Shown: piece by piece, positions 40,621 to 41,657 of the stretch
Position numbering within the stretch: the stretch's first letter is position 1
How the letters are laid out: every line of letters starts with the position of its first letter
From: Chloroflexota bacterium
GTDB taxonomy: Bacteria > Chloroflexota > Dehalococcoidia > FW602-bin16
Assembly (NCBI GenBank): GCA_004297765.1
Contig: SCTZ01000189.1
Coordinates: 1 to 41,657, forward strand
Direction: 5' to 3'
Length of the DNA stretch: 41,657 nucleotides
Notes under the pieces: model-generated
What the model was told of the DNA's origin: nothing
Seen by the model: only the letters and a program-made list of their open reading frames with translations
The model's database searches: none
Position numbers and translations under genes: made by a program

Positions 40621-41568
40621 TTGACCGAAGTCGCTGTGCGCAAGATCAGGTTTGGGGTAGGTACGCCGGCTGAGGGCGTGTCGTTCGAGGTGCTGCGCGA
40701 TCATGCACTGGAAGCCGAAAGCCTTGGCTTCGATTCCGTCTGGCTGGTCGATCATTTGGTGACGGTAGCGCTTCCGCCTGGCAACCCGCAACCCGAGTCG
40801 TTCACAACTCTTACCGCTCTGGCCGCAAGTACCAGCACGATTCATGTTGGGGCCATGGTCTTCTGCTATGCCTTCCGCCACCCGCCGCTCTTCGCGAACA
40901 TGCTGTCCACGCTCGACCGCATCAGCAATGGACGCGTGGAGTTCGCGGTAGGCGCGGGCTGGCTTCAGAAGGAGTTCGAGTCCTACGGCTATACCTTCCC
41001 TCCCGTCGGTGAGCGCATGCAGCGACTAGAGGAAGCCTTGCAGATCTTCAAGAAGATGTGGACTGCGGAGAAGGCGAGTTTCCAGGGGAAATACTACCAC
41101 ATCAAGGACATCACCGACTGCCCGAAGCCCGTGCAGAAGCCTCATCCGCCGATCTGGATAGGGGGTACCGGAGAGAAGGTTCTGCTACGGCTTGCCGCAA
41201 AATACGCCGACCGTTGGAACGGTCCGGGGCTCAGTCTGGCAGAGATAAAGCACAAGAGCGAAATCCTCGATCAGCACTGCCGCGAGATCGGGCGTAACCC
41301 GGCCGAGGTCGAACGCACCTGGTGGGGCTCCGTGTTCATCGACGAGGACGAAGGACGGCTGCACCATCGATTGGACCGTCTGACCGCCCAGAGCCCGCGG
41401 GAGGGACTGCCTAGAAACTCCATTGTCGGCACTCCAGACCAGTGCATAAAGCAACTCCAGGAGTTCATCGACGCAGGCGTAACTTATTTCATCTGCCTAT
41501 TCGGCCGCACGGCCGACATCCGTTCCACCCAGCTCTTCGGCCGCCGCGTGCTACCCGCGTTTCGGTAA
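40621..41568 (+). CDS. LLM-class flavin/F420-dependent oxidoreductase
   Basis: A 315-residue luciferase-like monooxygenase family protein. Landmarks: the N-terminal strand IRFGVGTPAEG, AESLGFDSVWLVDHLVT, TIHVGAMVFCYAFRHP, LDRISNGRVEFAVGAGW, the SFQGKYYHIKD motif, PPIWIGGTGEKVLLRLAAKYADRWNG and SIVGTPDQCIKQLQEFIDAGV. These features fit the F420-dependent subgroup, but FMN cannot be excluded. The TTG start has AGGAGAG 8 nt upstream and lies 35 bp after the cyclophilin stop. The last 89 bp of the window show nothing else. Confidence 0.9.
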   Translation: MTEVAVRKIRFGVGTPAEGVSFEVLRDHALEAESLGFDSVWLVDHLVTVALPPGNPQPESFTTLTALAASTSTIHVGAMVFCYAFRHPPLFANMLSTLDRISNGRVEFAVGAGWLQKEFESYGYTFPPVGERMQRLEEALQIFKKMWTAEKASFQGKYYHIKDITDCPKPVQKPHPPIWIGGTGEKVLLRLAAKYADRWNGPGLSLAEIKHKSEILDQHCREIGRNPAEVERTWWGSVFIDEDEGRLHHRLDRLTAQSPREGLPRNSIVGTPDQCIKQLQEFIDAGVTYFICLFGRTADIRSTQLFGRRVLPAFR

Positions 41569-41657
41569 CTCGTGCGCAGCCAAGGCGCCGCCTGAGTTAC
41601 CTCTCCTTTTTGATGGCCATTAATAGCTAGATGTGGCATGTCCTCGTAGTGGCGGGC

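Noticed and set aside
1..41657. tRNA, rRNA or CRISPR arrays
   Set aside because: No T-loop-type GGTTCGAATCC with matching acceptor stem, rRNA segment or regularly spaced direct repeats was found by reading.

Overview
The window looks like a chromosomal segment of a GC-rich, non-thermophile-like member of the Chloroflexota. That assignment is inferred from family composition: a DUF5317 membrane protein, a DUF402 protein, SucA/SucB, an F420-type LLM oxidoreductase, FtsH, and an RpoD-like sigma factor with extra inserts. Frequent GTG/TTG starts and long perfect intergenic hairpins fit the same picture. No rRNA, tRNA, CRISPR array or recognisable transposase was found.

Layout. 0-6.7 kb: an inverted repeat, a 535-residue conserved protein of unknown function, an OmpR-type two-component pair, a sigma-70 gene, a nitroreductase and a small membrane protein. 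6.7-13.7 kb (minus strand): a two-domain nitrilase-superfamily protein, ftsH, a DUF5317 protein, a secreted TIM-barrel glycosidase-like protein and an amidohydrolase. 13.9-24.7 kb is an accessory region built around comM. The comM promoter, leader and first codons occur three times: fragments at 13.88 and 17.15 kb and the intact gene at 21.2 kb. Each fragment runs into a different downstream gene, whose start overlaps the fragment's stop. The last ~100 bp of comM is repeated at 24.38 kb, on the far side of two MNT/HEPN toxin-antitoxin modules, and a decayed HEPN 3' end follows it. The same region holds a Phd/PIN pair, two more HEPN-like proteins and an unknown protein with a possible nuclease motif.

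24.7-29.1 kb: a membrane-embedded spermidine-synthase-like protein, a cluster of palindromes, and a secreted adhesin with a thioester domain, a DUF11-like repeat and an SdrD-B-like repeat. 29.5-31.6 kb (minus strand) is a compact operon that looks like a peptide-modification (RiPP-like) system. It has a 53-codon precursor-like ORF with an excellent ribosome-binding site, then a PqqD-like peptide-binding protein, an HPr-kinase-like P-loop protein and an S26 peptidase of the Ser-His type. Lasso cyclase and B2 protease genes are absent, so it is not a standard lasso cluster. This operon and the comM duplications are the two most notable observations.

31.9-41.6 kb is mostly housekeeping: a DUF2267 protein, a small SpeE-like protein, sucB-sucA (E2 and E1 of 2-oxoglutarate dehydrogenase), DUF402 plus an isochorismatase-type hydrolase, two tandem cyclophilins (one a lipoprotein, one cytosolic), and an LLM-class flavin/F420 oxidoreductase. 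Dispersed repeats and hairpins with a shared TCA loop occupy many intergenic spaces.
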